The translations under genes were made by a program, and so were the position numbers. A model generated the notes under the pieces. It was not told the origin of the DNA and did no database searches. It saw nothing but the letters and a program-made list of their open reading frames with translations. A stretch of DNA of 64,000 bases, from assembly GCA_021845925.1 (NCBI GenBank), contig JAJZUW010000002.1, positions 145,529 to 209,528 of the forward strand, written 5' to 3'. The first letter of the stretch is position 1. Each line of letters begins with the position of its first letter. Positions 46,056 to 55,461 of this stretch are shown here, piece after piece. Source of the stretch: Pseudomonadota bacterium (GTDB lineage Bacteria > Pseudomonadota > Gammaproteobacteria > Burkholderiales > Sulfuriferulaceae).

Positions 46056-49000
46056 ATGACTGAATCTGCTGCCGCTGGCAAACCCTTGCAACAGGTATTC
46101 AAGGTTCGCCGTGATTACAACACCTGGGTGGCCAACGAAACCATCGAAGACTATGCGCTCCGGTTTACGCCGCGGGTGTATCGCAAATGGCCAACCTGGC
46201 TGGTGGCCAACACTGCATTCAGTTCGGCTTCGTTTCTGGTGCTGGAGGCGATTGGCGCCACCTTGCTGGTGGAAGACGGGTTTGTCAATGCGCTGTGGGC
46301 GATTCTGATTGCCGGAGCGATCATTCTCGCGGTCAGTGTACCGATCAGTCGTTATTCTGCCCGTTATGGGCTGGACATGGACCTGCTGACCCGAGGTTCG
46401 GGTTTCGGCTACATGGGGTCAACCATTACGTCGCTGATCTATGCCGCATTCACCTTTATCTTTTTTGCCCTGGAAGCCTCCATCATGGCAACCGGATTGC
46501 AGCTGGCAACAGGCATTCCCCTGGCGATGGGCTACCTGCTCTGCGCGCTGGTGGTCATTCCACTGGTGTTGCGTGGCGTGACAATGATCAGCCGGCTGCA
46601 ATCGCTGACCCAGCCTGTCTGGTTATTGTTGCTGCTGTTGCCCTACCTGTATCTGCTCATGCATCCGCCGGCAGAGCTGGCCGGAGTGTTGTCCTATGGC
46701 GGCTTCGGTCATCGGGCAAGCGGATTCGACTGGCCGCGCTTCAGTGCCGGCCTGACTGTCGTCATGTCGATCATTGCCCAGATGGGTGAACAGGCAGATT
46801 ATTTGCGTTTCATGCCGGAACCCGATGCGACCACCCGCAAGCGCTGGCTGACCAGCGTCATGATGGGAGGCTCTGGCTGGCTGGTACTCAGTGTCGCCAA
46901 AATGATGGGCGGCACCTTGCTGGCCTACATGGTATTGCGGATTTATCTGGCGCCGGAACTGGCCACCAGTCCCAATGAAATGTACCTGCTGGCTTATCAG
47001 CGCGTGTTTGGTCATACCGGTCTGGCAATCGGAATGACGGCGTTGTTCGTTCTGGTGTCGCAGATCAAGATCAACGTGACCAATGCGTATGCTGGCTCGC
47101 TGGCCTGGTCAAATTTCTTTTCCCGTCTGACCCACAGCCACCCGGGACGCGCCGTCTGGCTGATTTTCAATACCCTGATCGCCTTGATGCTGATGGAACT
47201 CGGCTTGCAACAAGCCATGGGGCGGGTTCTCGGCCTGTACTCGAATGTGGCCACTGCCTGGATCATGACCGTTGTTGCGGATCTGGTCATTAACAAGCGC
47301 ATGGGCTGGTCGCCTCCTGGAGTCGAATTCCGGCGGGCCTATCTGCACGACATTAATCCGGTGGGTATCGGCGCCATGACACTCACCTGCCTGATATCAG
47401 TGATGGTTTACCTTGGCGTGTTTGGTCAGGCAGTTCAACCAGACGCCATTTTCCTGTCCATCGGGTTGCCGCTGCTGCTGTCGCCATTGATCGCGCGCGC
47501 AACGCATGGCCGCTATTATGTGGCACGCCAGCCGGAAGATGACGTCAGCGGAAAAACCGGCGTACATGCCTGCTGCATTTGCGGTTCCGGGTTTGAATCC
47601 AGTGACATGGCCTATTGCCCTGCGTATCAGGGCCATATCTGCTCGCTGTGCTGTACGCTCGATGCCCGCTGTCATGACATGTGCAAACCAGATCATGGCT
47701 TTGCCCGTCAGTGGTTGCGGCTGGTTCCGGATCGTTTTCGATCCTATCTGGAAGCTGGTCTTGGCTATTTTCTGTTGTTGATGACCGGCTTTATCGTGCT
47801 GCTGCTTGCGCTAATGGGCTTGCTGTATTACCAGGAAAGCCTTGCCCTGGCCGGAGAAGACCTGATCCTGCACCATCTGCAGGGGGTGTTCCTGCGAATT
47901 TCGGCTGCCTTGTTGCTGGTTTCCGGTGTGGTGACCTGGTGGATGGCGCTGGCCTGGAAAAGTCGTCAGGTGGCGCAGGCTGAGGCCAATTACCAGACCC
48001 AGTTGCTGGTGCAGGAAATCGAATCGCACAGCCGCACCGATGAAGAGTTGCAGCGTGCCAAGCGCAATGCCGATCTGGCCAATCAGGCCAAAAGCCGCTA
48101 TGTGATGTCGATCAGCCATGAATTGCGCACACCGCTGAACACCATACTGGGCTATGCGCAGATTCTGGATGGCGACCAGAGCATTCCGCCCGGACGACGA
48201 CAGGCCATCCATGTCATTCGCCGCAGTGGTGAACATTTGCTGTCATTGATCGAAAGCGCCCTGGATCTGGCCAGAATCGAAAGCGGAAAAGTCAGTCTGA
48301 ACATCAAGACCTTTGATTTTGCGGATTTTGTCCAGCAGCTGGTCAGCATGTTCGAATTGCAGGCACGCAACCGCGGAATCGGGTTCGAATGTCATCCGCA
48401 GGGCGAATGGCCGGTGCTGGTGCGCGCGGATGCGGGACGTTTGCGCCAGATCCTGATCAATATTCTGGGCAATGCCGTCAAGTATACCCAGCGGGGACGG
48501 GTGGTTTTTCATGTGCGTTTCCAGAGCGAACTGGCCACTTTTGAAGTGGAAGACACCGGACCTGGCATGAGCCGTGAAGAGCTGGAGCGGATATTCGAGC
48601 CGTTTGCCCGCGGATCGGCAGCACAGGGCAATGTCACCGGTGGTACCGGTCTCGGGCTGACAATCGCCAGGATGCTAACTGATCTCATGGGAGGGGAGCT
48701 CACCGCCGAGAGTGTGACCGGCCAGGGATCGCGTTTTCGCGTGCGCCTGTTTTTGCCACAGCAGGTCACCGGTGCTGTAGATGCCGGCGACGGCGAAAAG
48801 TCGCCATTGCGTTATCTTGGCTATACCGGCTTGCGACGCAGGATTCTGCTGGTGGATGACGAACGGGCGGACCGTGAATTGCTGGTCAGCATACTGCAGC
48901 CGCTCGGTTTTGAGCTGGCGCAGGCGGAAAATGGCCAGCAGTGCCTGGACATGCTGGATGCATTCTTGCCCGATCTGATCATCATGGATCTGAACATGCC

Positions 49001-49484
49001 GGTACTCGGCGGCTGGGCAACCCTGCAACGCATCAAGGCGGAAGCCAGGGCATTTCCCGTCATGATCCTGTCGGCAAACGTGTTTGAAACGCAGACGGGG
49101 GGGGCTGAACATGGCGTCGAGCCGGCCTGTTTCCTGACCAAGCCGGTCAATGTGGAGGCATTGCTGTCCTCAATAGGCCAACTGCTTGAATTGGCGTGGC
49201 AAGTGCTCGATTTCGGGGATGATCTTCCTCATGATGCCGCGGACGCAGATCAACCCGTGACCGATCTGGTCGGGCCGCCGGTGGAAGAGCTGGTTGCGCT
49301 GAGAGAACAGATCGATCTGGGCTATGTGCGCGGAATTCAGCGGGAGCTGGAACGATTGGCGACCGTGGATGCCAGCTACACCGCCTTTGCCGGACGCATG
49401 TTGTTGTGGGCGCGGCAATACCGGTTTGCCGACATGAAGGCCTGGCTGGATGAACTGGCGGCAGGCGTTCAGTCATCGCGTTGA
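46056..49484 (+). CDS. NCS1-permease-fused hybrid histidine kinase
   Basis: About 1142 residues. Residues 35-470 form a complete NCS1 (purine/cytosine/allantoin-type) permease with about 12 helices (EDYALRFTPRVYRKWPTWLV at the start, SQIKINVTNAYAGSLAWSN in the core). Then comes a cysteine-rich module at about 503-545 (CCICGSGFESSDMAYCP, CSLCCTLDARCHDMCKP), two more helices (569-635), a histidine kinase (H-box SHELRTPLNTILGYAQIL about 687, N-box RQILINILGNAVKYTQ, G-box GTGLGLTIA) and a receiver (phospho-acceptor in IIMDLNMP), ending with a helical tail of about 100 residues. ATG 46056 follows AAGGA. It lies at the end of the amide locus and should sense a transported amide or nucleobase. Confidence 0.87.
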   Translation: MTESAAAGKPLQQVFKVRRDYNTWVANETIEDYALRFTPRVYRKWPTWLVANTAFSSASFLVLEAIGATLLVEDGFVNALWAILIAGAIILAVSVPISRYSARYGLDMDLLTRGSGFGYMGSTITSLIYAAFTFIFFALEASIMATGLQLATGIPLAMGYLLCALVVIPLVLRGVTMISRLQSLTQPVWLLLLLLPYLYLLMHPPAELAGVLSYGGFGHRASGFDWPRFSAGLTVVMSIIAQMGEQADYLRFMPEPDATTRKRWLTSVMMGGSGWLVLSVAKMMGGTLLAYMVLRIYLAPELATSPNEMYLLAYQRVFGHTGLAIGMTALFVLVSQIKINVTNAYAGSLAWSNFFSRLTHSHPGRAVWLIFNTLIALMLMELGLQQAMGRVLGLYSNVATAWIMTVVADLVINKRMGWSPPGVEFRRAYLHDINPVGIGAMTLTCLISVMVYLGVFGQAVQPDAIFLSIGLPLLLSPLIARATHGRYYVARQPEDDVSGKTGVHACCICGSGFESSDMAYCPAYQGHICSLCCTLDARCHDMCKPDHGFARQWLRLVPDRFRSYLEAGLGYFLLLMTGFIVLLLALMGLLYYQESLALAGEDLILHHLQGVFLRISAALLLVSGVVTWWMALAWKSRQVAQAEANYQTQLLVQEIESHSRTDEELQRAKRNADLANQAKSRYVMSISHELRTPLNTILGYAQILDGDQSIPPGRRQAIHVIRRSGEHLLSLIESALDLARIESGKVSLNIKTFDFADFVQQLVSMFELQARNRGIGFECHPQGEWPVLVRADAGRLRQILINILGNAVKYTQRGRVVFHVRFQSELATFEVEDTGPGMSREELERIFEPFARGSAAQGNVTGGTGLGLTIARMLTDLMGGELTAESVTGQGSRFRVRLFLPQQVTGAVDAGDGEKSPLRYLGYTGLRRRILLVDDERADRELLVSILQPLGFELAQAENGQQCLDMLDAFLPDLIIMDLNMPVLGGWATLQRIKAEARAFPVMILSANVFETQTGGAEHGVEPACFLTKPVNVEALLSSIGQLLELAWQVLDFGDDLPHDAADADQPVTDLVGPPVEELVALREQIDLGYVRGIQRELERLATVDASYTAFAGRMLLWARQYRFADMKAWLDELAAGVQSSR

Positions 49485-49525
49485 GGCGATTCGCTGGTGG
49501 ATGCTGCTGGTGCAGACCTGCCTGC

Positions 49526-51799
49526 TTATTGTTCGCTGAAATAACTCCTGCTGGCACGCAGGAACTTGTCCCAGGTCCTGATTGGCATTGGCCGGCCAAA
49601 CAGATATCCCTGGAATCGTGTGCAACCGGCGGATTGCAGAAACGTTTTCTGTTCACGGGTTTCCACACCTTCAGCGATCACGCTGAGACCCAGGGATGAA
49701 CTCATGGCCAGGATGGCGCGTACGATGGCCGCATCATTCGGGTTGTTGGCCACCTCGTGGGTGAACGAGCGGTCGATCTTGATTTCATCAAAAGGCAGAC
49801 GCTTCAGGTAGGACAGGGATGAAAAACCGGTGCCGAAATCATCCAGTGCAAAACGCACGCCGGTCTGACGGATTTCGTGCATGCGCCGGATGGTGTCTTC
49901 GGCATGGTCGAGCAGGATGCTTTCGGTCAGTTCCAGTATCAGGCCGGAGGCATCAATTCCGGTTCCGGTCAGAATCCGGCGCAGTTGTGCAATGAAATCC
50001 GATTCCCTGAACTGGCGCGCACTGACATTGACCGACAGGGAAAGATTGACCGTACTGGCATGTGCCTGCCAGCGCTTCAGTTGCAGACACGCTTCCCTCA
50101 GCACCCACATGCCAATCGGCACGATCAGGCCAGTATCTTCGGCCAGGGAAATCATCTGTTGGGTGGAAACCTGGGTGGCATCCGGCGACTGCCAGCGCAG
50201 CAGGGCTTCGGCTCCGGTAATCTGTCCGGACAGACTGATCTGTGGCTGGAAATGCAGACACAGCTCGTCCTGTTGCAGTGCTCTGCGCAACGCATTTTCC
50301 AGATGGGAACGGGCATCAATGGCGGCCTGCATCGCAGGATTGAAAAACCGGATGGCGTTGCGTCCGGCAGCCTTGGCCTGGTACAGCGCCAGATCGGCCT
50401 GTTTCATCAACAGGTCAAGATTGGTTTCCCGACCCTGGAACAGGGTGACACCCAGGCTGCAGGAACAATGGTGCCCCGCTTCGTGAACATGCAGCAGATA
50501 GGGGGCATTGAGCAGATTGCGCAAATGATTGGCAATCCCTTCGACCTGACTGGCCGCATGCGATTCATCGGTGCCTAATGATTCTATCAACAGGATGTAT
50601 TCGTCCCCGCCCAGGCGCGCAATGGTGTCTTCACTGCGCAGGTTTTCGCGCAGACGGTGGGCGACTTCGATCAGCAACTGATCGCCGGTGTCGTGTCCGC
50701 GGGTGTCGTTGAGCAGCTTGAAGTTGTCGAGATCCAGCATGACCAGCGCGCCATAATCACCGGTGCGTTCGCTGGACAGCATGGCCTGGGCCAGCCGGTC
50801 CAGCAGCAGGCGCCGGTTTGGCAGTCGGGTCAGCGGATCGTAATATGCCAGTTCGTGGATGCGCTTTTCATCCTGTCGGCGGCGTGAAATATCGATGAAC
50901 GTGGCAACTGCACCAATGATCTGACCATTCAGCAACATCGGGCGTGCCCATCCTTCAATCGGAAACACCCGGCCATCCCGTGCCTGGATGACATCATTAT
51001 CCACATGTGTTTCCTGACCGGTCCGCATGGCCCGGTGGATATAACAGTCTTCGGAAGAAATGCCGGATCCATCGGTATGCCGGTGTTGCGCGAGCGTGTG
51101 CATGTGCTGGCCGATGAGCGTGTTTTCATCTGGATAGCCCAGCAGTCGCAGGCAGGTTGGGTTGGCAAATGTGCAGCAACCTTCCAGATCGATGCCAAAA
51201 ATACCTTCACCGGTGGAATCCAGAACCAGGCGCAAACGGGTGCTTTCCGCTTCAATGCGTTTGAACAGCCACGCATTGTCAATCGCAATGCTGGCCTGAT
51301 TGGCAAACAGCGTGAGCAGGGTCAGATCGTGAGGCGTGAAGGCCTGGCCATTTTCCTTGCCCATGGCGGACAGTCCACCGATGATCTTGCCGCGGCAGAT
51401 CAGAGGAACCAGTAGACTGGAAGCCATGCCCGGCAGCCAGGTGGCATGTTGGTCCATTTCGTAGCTGCCTCCCTTGCCAAACAGCAATGGGCGGCGATTG
51501 CGGATCACCCAGCCGCAACTTCCCTCGTGCAGCGGAAAGGTCTGATCGAGCAGGATATCGCTGTGCTTGCCTGCAGCGGCCCGGTAGGTGAAGCATTGCT
51601 GGATGTCATCGATGATCGGAACCACCATGGTCTCGGCGTCGACAACTTTACGCGCGGACTGTGCAACCAGGCTGAATACGGTATCCAGATCCAGTTCCTG
51701 CGTCAGGTGGGTTCCGAGAGCAACCAGTTGGCCCAGTTCTTCATGACTCAATTCGCTTGGCGGTGTGCCGGAAACATCACTCAGAGTCTGGAACAGCAT
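49526..51799 (-). CDS. GAF-PAS-GGDEF-EAL cyclic-di-GMP protein
   Basis: 757 residues, no membrane segment. A GAF domain (about 20-175), a PAS domain (180-310), a GGDEF domain with IARLGGDEYILLIESLG (GGDEY, a tolerated variant) and an EAL domain (about 490-745) with GAEALLRWQSPDATQ and LDDFGTGFSSLSYLKRL. Its ATG directly abuts the stop of the DsrE-like gene on the same strand, so it is third in a TusA-like/DsrE-like/GGDEF-EAL operon. Convergent with the permease-kinase. Confidence 0.92.
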   Translation of the reverse strand: MLFQTLSDVSGTPPSELSHEELGQLVALGTHLTQELDLDTVFSLVAQSARKVVDAETMVVPIIDDIQQCFTYRAAAGKHSDILLDQTFPLHEGSCGWVIRNRRPLLFGKGGSYEMDQHATWLPGMASSLLVPLICRGKIIGGLSAMGKENGQAFTPHDLTLLTLFANQASIAIDNAWLFKRIEAESTRLRLVLDSTGEGIFGIDLEGCCTFANPTCLRLLGYPDENTLIGQHMHTLAQHRHTDGSGISSEDCYIHRAMRTGQETHVDNDVIQARDGRVFPIEGWARPMLLNGQIIGAVATFIDISRRRQDEKRIHELAYYDPLTRLPNRRLLLDRLAQAMLSSERTGDYGALVMLDLDNFKLLNDTRGHDTGDQLLIEVAHRLRENLRSEDTIARLGGDEYILLIESLGTDESHAASQVEGIANHLRNLLNAPYLLHVHEAGHHCSCSLGVTLFQGRETNLDLLMKQADLALYQAKAAGRNAIRFFNPAMQAAIDARSHLENALRRALQQDELCLHFQPQISLSGQITGAEALLRWQSPDATQVSTQQMISLAEDTGLIVPIGMWVLREACLQLKRWQAHASTVNLSLSVNVSARQFRESDFIAQLRRILTGTGIDASGLILELTESILLDHAEDTIRRMHEIRQTGVRFALDDFGTGFSSLSYLKRLPFDEIKIDRSFTHEVANNPNDAAIVRAILAMSSSLGLSVIAEGVETREQKTFLQSAGCTRFQGYLFGRPMPIRTWDKFLRASRSYFSEQ

Positions 51800-52345
51800 T
51801 CAGATCACCACATTGTATTGGGAGGAAGAAGCATCCAGATAGTAGCTGGATGCGCCTTTGACTTCGACCGGGTACAGGAAATCGTCCGGAGTAATGGCCA
51901 TGCTGTCGACGCAAATCTGGCAAATATAAAAGCGCACGCCGAGATCATGGGCATTGCGTATCATGCCTTCCAGGGAACAGATCCGCTTTTTGCGCATCAC
52001 CTGACGCAACAGGATTGGGCCCAGACCACCAAAATTGAGCTGGGACAATGGCAGATGGTTGGCACCCTCCGGATTGAGTCCTTTGATCACATGCTGCAGA
52101 AAGGTATCCGTTTCAGGCATCCGGCCCGGCCCGCCGCGAAACTTGCGGAACCATTTGGCTGGTGAAAAGCGGCTGCGCGGCTTGCGGATGCAGTTGGCGC
52201 CATACAACAGGAACCAGAGACTCATTTGCATGCCCATGGCCTGAAATGCGCCGGCCACTTCGAATGCGGCAAGCGCCCGGTCGAACTCGCCGCTTGCCAG
52301 CAGGATGGTGCCCTTGGGTGAATCATCCGCCACGTCGGCCCCCAA
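51800..52345 (-). CDS. DsrE/DsrF-like (peroxiredoxin-family) protein
   Basis: 181 residues with the DsrE-like alpha/beta fold: TILLASGEFDRALAAFEVAG start, FLLYGANCI, and the C-terminal NAHDLGVRFYICQICVDSMA with two cysteines where family members carry a persulfide-accepting Cys. DsrE-like proteins carry sulfur in relays with TusA, whose homologue is encoded immediately upstream with a 23-bp overlap. Cytosolic. Substrate route unknown. Confidence 0.78.
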   Translation of the reverse strand: MGADVADDSPKGTILLASGEFDRALAAFEVAGAFQAMGMQMSLWFLLYGANCIRKPRSRFSPAKWFRKFRGGPGRMPETDTFLQHVIKGLNPEGANHLPLSQLNFGGLGPILLRQVMRKKRICSLEGMIRNAHDLGVRFYICQICVDSMAITPDDFLYPVEVKGASSYYLDASSSQYNVVI

Positions 52346-52568
52346 TCCGCAGTGTGATACGCGTGGCGCCGGGCCCGGCGGGTTCGCTGGCGATCAGGGC
52401 GTGCCCCCGCGCCTGGCAGAAGTCCTGCACTGCGTTGGCAAACAACGGATCATTGCCGGTGACTTCCAGCAGTTGTCCTGTCTGCATCTGGCTGGTGGTT
52501 TTGGCCAGCTGGATGACAGGCACCGGACAACAGGTTCCGCATACATCAAGTCGGGTGATCTCCGCCAT
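52323..52568 (-). CDS. TusA-family sulfur carrier
   Basis: 81 residues. The start TRLDVCGTCCPVPVIQLAKTT has the TusA-type CPxP motif (CCPVPVI, preceded by an additional CGTC). The remainder (LEVTGNDPLFANAVQDFC) fits the alpha/beta TusA fold. It lacks the acidic patch of E. coli TusA, so it may be a TusA-like member in a different relay. First gene of the operon with the DsrE-like and GGDEF/EAL proteins; about 348 bp of sequence lie upstream. Confidence 0.8.
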   Translation of the reverse strand: MAEITRLDVCGTCCPVPVIQLAKTTSQMQTGQLLEVTGNDPLFANAVQDFCQARGHALIASEPAGPGATRITLRIGGRRGG

Positions 52569-52916
52569 GATCGTCTCCTGGATTGGTGTGTTTGTTATTG
52601 GTGTTGATCAGCCCTGCAAACATTTGCGCTGGTTTTGTGGTGCGATAGTTATGGCGAATTGGTTTGTCCATTCTTAATATGTTTCTGCTATTCGAGGTTC
52701 AGTCTAGGCATTTTTGCATGGTGATGCAAGCAGTTTGCGTTGGGTTTTGTGTCTTGAACGCCGAAGCCAGGCGCTGAACGATCACGCTCAACTGTAACGG
52801 CCAGGTCGGTGTCTGTATCAGGCCATCTGCGTGACCGTCATGCAATGGAAATGATTTGCTAATTTTCAGGCTGGTATATTGAACAACCAAGTCAATTCCG
52901 AATGTCAGGAGATACC
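52569..52916. other. Intergenic region between tusA-like and propeller genes
   Basis: 348 bp, AT-richer than its flanks (many TTTG/GTTT stretches), holding divergent promoters. I see no long hairpin, tRNA or small gene with a good ribosome site; a ribosome site AGGAG at 52906 serves the propeller gene. Confidence 0.5.
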
Positions 52917-53894
52917 GTGATCAGGATGAATGTTGTCATGCTGTTTGCTTTTTTGCTGATGGTGGCACTGGAGGTGCGGGCCGCCGGTATGCCGCTGGTT
53001 GAATCGGCTGCAATACCGTTACCAGGCAATGCGACGCGGCTGGACTATGCGAGCATCGATCCGGTCACCCATCGCCTGTTCATTGCCCATCTGGGCGATA
53101 GCGCCGTTATTGTGGTTGATACCGCGCATGACAAAGTCATTGCCGATATTGCCGGCATAGGGCATGTTCACGGTGTTCTCGCCGTACCGGCCTTGGGCAG
53201 GATTTATGCTTCCGCCACGGCGACGGACGAAATCGCCGTGATTGATGAAAACAGCCTGAAGGTCGTTGCCCGCATTCCAGGTGGTTTTTATCCGGATGGC
53301 ATGGCCTACGCACCGAAGCAGAACAAGCTGTATGTTTCTGACGAACATGGTGAAACGGAAACGGTGATTGATCTGCGCCGGAATCAGAGAATCGCCACCA
53401 TCAGGCTCGATAGCGAAGTCGGCAATTCCCAGTACGACCCTGTGTCCGGGCATGTTTTCATGAATGCGCAGACATCCGGCAAACTGATTGAAATCGATCC
53501 GGCAACCGACAGGATCATCGCACGTCATCCGTTACCGGGTTGTGACGCTCCTCACGGACTGCTGATCGATTCCGGCGACCGGCTTGTGTTCGTTGCCTGT
53601 CAGGACAACAGCAGGCTGCTTGTATTGAACCAGCAATCCATGGCTGTTTCCCACGTTTTTACCATCGGCCAGGATCCCGATGTGCTGGCGCTGGATCCCG
53701 GAGTCCATCGGCTTTACGTCGCCGGAGAGGATGGTATCGTTGCCATGTTCGATCTGTCGGGCGGCATGAAAAAAATCTGGCAAGGCTTCCTGGGTGACAA
53801 TGCCCATGTGGTTGCGGTGGATCCACAGACGCATGAGGTTTATTTTCCGCTGAAAAATGTGGGGGGCAAACCCGTGCTTGAGATCATGAAATGA
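52917..53894 (+). CDS. Periplasmic beta-propeller protein (YVTN/YncE type)
   Basis: About 325 residues with a signal peptide (VMLFAFLLMVALEVRAAG) and repeated propeller blades (LDYASIDPVTHRLFIAH, GVLAVPALGRIYASAT, AYAPKQNKLYVSDE, YDPVSGHVFMNAQTSGK, LALDPGVHRLYVAGEDG, AVDPQTHEVYFPLKN). Start GTG 52917 behind AGGAGA is preferred over ATG 52902 (upstream of the ribosome site) and ATG 52926. Ligand and role unknown; in Gram-negative bacteria such proteins are often near metal or cytochrome genes, which is not the case here. Confidence 0.82.
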   Translation: MIRMNVVMLFAFLLMVALEVRAAGMPLVESAAIPLPGNATRLDYASIDPVTHRLFIAHLGDSAVIVVDTAHDKVIADIAGIGHVHGVLAVPALGRIYASATATDEIAVIDENSLKVVARIPGGFYPDGMAYAPKQNKLYVSDEHGETETVIDLRRNQRIATIRLDSEVGNSQYDPVSGHVFMNAQTSGKLIEIDPATDRIIARHPLPGCDAPHGLLIDSGDRLVFVACQDNSRLLVLNQQSMAVSHVFTIGQDPDVLALDPGVHRLYVAGEDGIVAMFDLSGGMKKIWQGFLGDNAHVVAVDPQTHEVYFPLKNVGGKPVLEIMK

Positions 53895-54096
53895 GGAAAC
53901 GGCAGTTAGCGACGGGTTTTTCTGAATTGCCCGGAGTTTTGTGGTGGCTGTCTGGTTCAGGTAACGTTGGCAGTTTTCAGCTTGGCTGGCTGTATTGTGC
54001 TTCGGATTCTGCGGACAGTATGTGGCAAACTTGTCGCAAAAGGAGATTTGTGCCAAACCTGCCGACTCTTGATTCAGTCGGAATCCGTATGGTGTC
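53895..54096. other. Backbone-to-island junction, left flank
   Basis: 202 bp between the propeller gene and the tRNA remnant, with no gene. The last part contains GATTCAGTCGGAATCCGTAT and then the CCA-end complement of the tRNA fragment. Confidence 0.5.
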
Positions 54097-54141
54097 TGGC
54101 GCGCCCGACAGGAGTCGAACCTGTGACCTTTGGCTTCGGAA
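54097..54141 (-). tRNA. Orphan 3' half of tRNA-Arg(CCG); candidate att site
   Basis: Read on the minus strand this is the anticodon loop TTCCGAA (anticodon CCG), the 3' side of the anticodon stem, variable region, T-arm (GGTTCGACTCC) and acceptor end GTCGGGCGCGCCA. The 5' half is missing: the next bases are AT-rich DNA (CGCGAAAATTTTACATC) that do not pair with the stem. The break in the anticodon loop is typical of tyrosine-integrase crossover sites, and the integrase begins 106 bp further on. Not a functional tRNA. Confidence 0.82.
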
Positions 54142-54247
54142 CGCGAAAATTTTACATCATAACGCCATAAATATAAAAGAAAATTTGATTTTTTTGATGG
54201 CATTTGGGACAATGGTGGGACAGTGAGATTCCCGAAGGTGGCCCATT
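54142..54247. other. AT-rich island end next to integrase
   Basis: 106 bp with an A/T-rich stretch (ATAAATATAAAAGAAAAT, 54169-54186), in contrast with the GC-rich backbone. A likely place for the integrase promoter and arm-binding sites. Confidence 0.4.
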
Positions 54248-55405
54248 ATGGCGACAATTCAGAAGCGCAGTGGCAATTGGCAAGTCAAGATTCGCAGGGG
54301 TGGTTGGCCAGTTCAAACCCGTACATTTGATGTTCGTGAGGATGCAGAAAAGTGGGCACGTGCGCTTGAACGCGAAATGGATGTCGGCTCTTTCATCCAG
54401 CGTGACGACTCCGAGCGGGTGACCTTTGCCCAGGCAGCAAAGCGTTATGAACAGGAAATCTTGCCCGAGAAACGAGGGCGTGTGCAGGATGCCAGTCGTT
54501 TGCGACAACTGGTCAGGGCATTTGGTCCATATAGCCTGATTGCGCTCACAAATATCCGCATCGCGGAATATCGTGATCAGCGATTGAAACAAATCTCACC
54601 ACAAAGTGTGGTGCATGAATTGGGGGTGCTGACACGTGTGCTGAAGGCATGCGTCATGGATTGGGGCATCATGCTGCCACATGGCATTCCCACTGCAATG
54701 GTGCGGAAACCAAAGATCAGGAACGAACGCAGCCGGCGGCTTGATCCGCTTGAAGAGCAATACCTGTTTGAAGCCATCCGCAACCCTGGCACCCAGCACC
54801 CCAATCCCTGGACAATGGCACTGGTCGTGCTCGCACTGGAAACCGCAGGGCGCCGTTCCGAATTGTTGTCCTTGCGGTGGGATGAAATTGATCTGAACCG
54901 TCGTGTGGCAAGGTTGCGTGGAGCCGATGGCGGTGTCACCAAGAACAATGAGCCATGGCGTGACATACCCTTGTCATCCCGGGCGGTCGCCATGCTGAAA
55001 GAGTTGCCCCGCTCTCTGGATGGCAGGGTATTGCCGATGACTCCCAACGCAGCACAGACATCATGGGAACGTGCAGTGCTGCGGGCAAGGCAGAATTATC
55101 TGCATGACATTCTGAAACAGCGATTGCCTGCCATGGGGCTGGATGCCGAATCGGAAATCCGGGCGCTGGTGTTCAAGAAACGTGAGCCGCATGCGCAAAC
55201 AGTAAAGATCTTGACCGAACTGAACTTGCGAGACAAGACACTGGTTGATTTGCATTTCCATGATTTGCGCCATGAAGCCACCAGCCGTTTGGCGGACAAA
55301 TTGCAAATGCACGAACTGATGAAAGTCACCGGGCACAAGACCAGCAAAATGCTGGCACGGTATTATCACCCCCGTGCTGAGGATCTGGCAGCCAAGATCG
55401 GGTAG
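54248..55405 (+). CDS. int: Tyrosine recombinase (phage-type integrase)
   Basis: 385 residues. N-terminal arm-binding region starts MATIQKRSGNWQVKIRRGGW; the catalytic domain carries the Arg in TAGRRSELLSLRWDEID (about 201), the HxxR box in DLHFHDLRHEATSRL (about 340) and the final His and Tyr in TGHKTSKMLARYYHP. The residues R-H-R-H-Y appear complete. It would excise or integrate the island by recombination at the tRNA-Arg site. Codon usage and composition are less GC-rich than the backbone genes. Confidence 0.93.
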   Translation: MATIQKRSGNWQVKIRRGGWPVQTRTFDVREDAEKWARALEREMDVGSFIQRDDSERVTFAQAAKRYEQEILPEKRGRVQDASRLRQLVRAFGPYSLIALTNIRIAEYRDQRLKQISPQSVVHELGVLTRVLKACVMDWGIMLPHGIPTAMVRKPKIRNERSRRLDPLEEQYLFEAIRNPGTQHPNPWTMALVVLALETAGRRSELLSLRWDEIDLNRRVARLRGADGGVTKNNEPWRDIPLSSRAVAMLKELPRSLDGRVLPMTPNAAQTSWERAVLRARQNYLHDILKQRLPAMGLDAESEIRALVFKKREPHAQTVKILTELNLRDKTLVDLHFHDLRHEATSRLADKLQMHELMKVTGHKTSKMLARYYHPRAEDLAAKIG

Positions 55406-55461
55406 CCGTGAAGTGTGGGCCAAATCGTGTATTATCTGTCTGATCAGCCAAGGATGTAACA

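Noticed and set aside
35642-49484. Urease-linked nickel/urea system
   Set aside because: A nickel-type permease and a urea-type importer are present, but no urease structural or accessory gene is in the window; the hydrolase is a formamidase, which is not a nickel urease.
54097-54182. Complete tRNA gene
   Set aside because: Only the 3' half is present; the bases where the 5' half should be are AT-rich and do not pair with the anticodon or acceptor stems.
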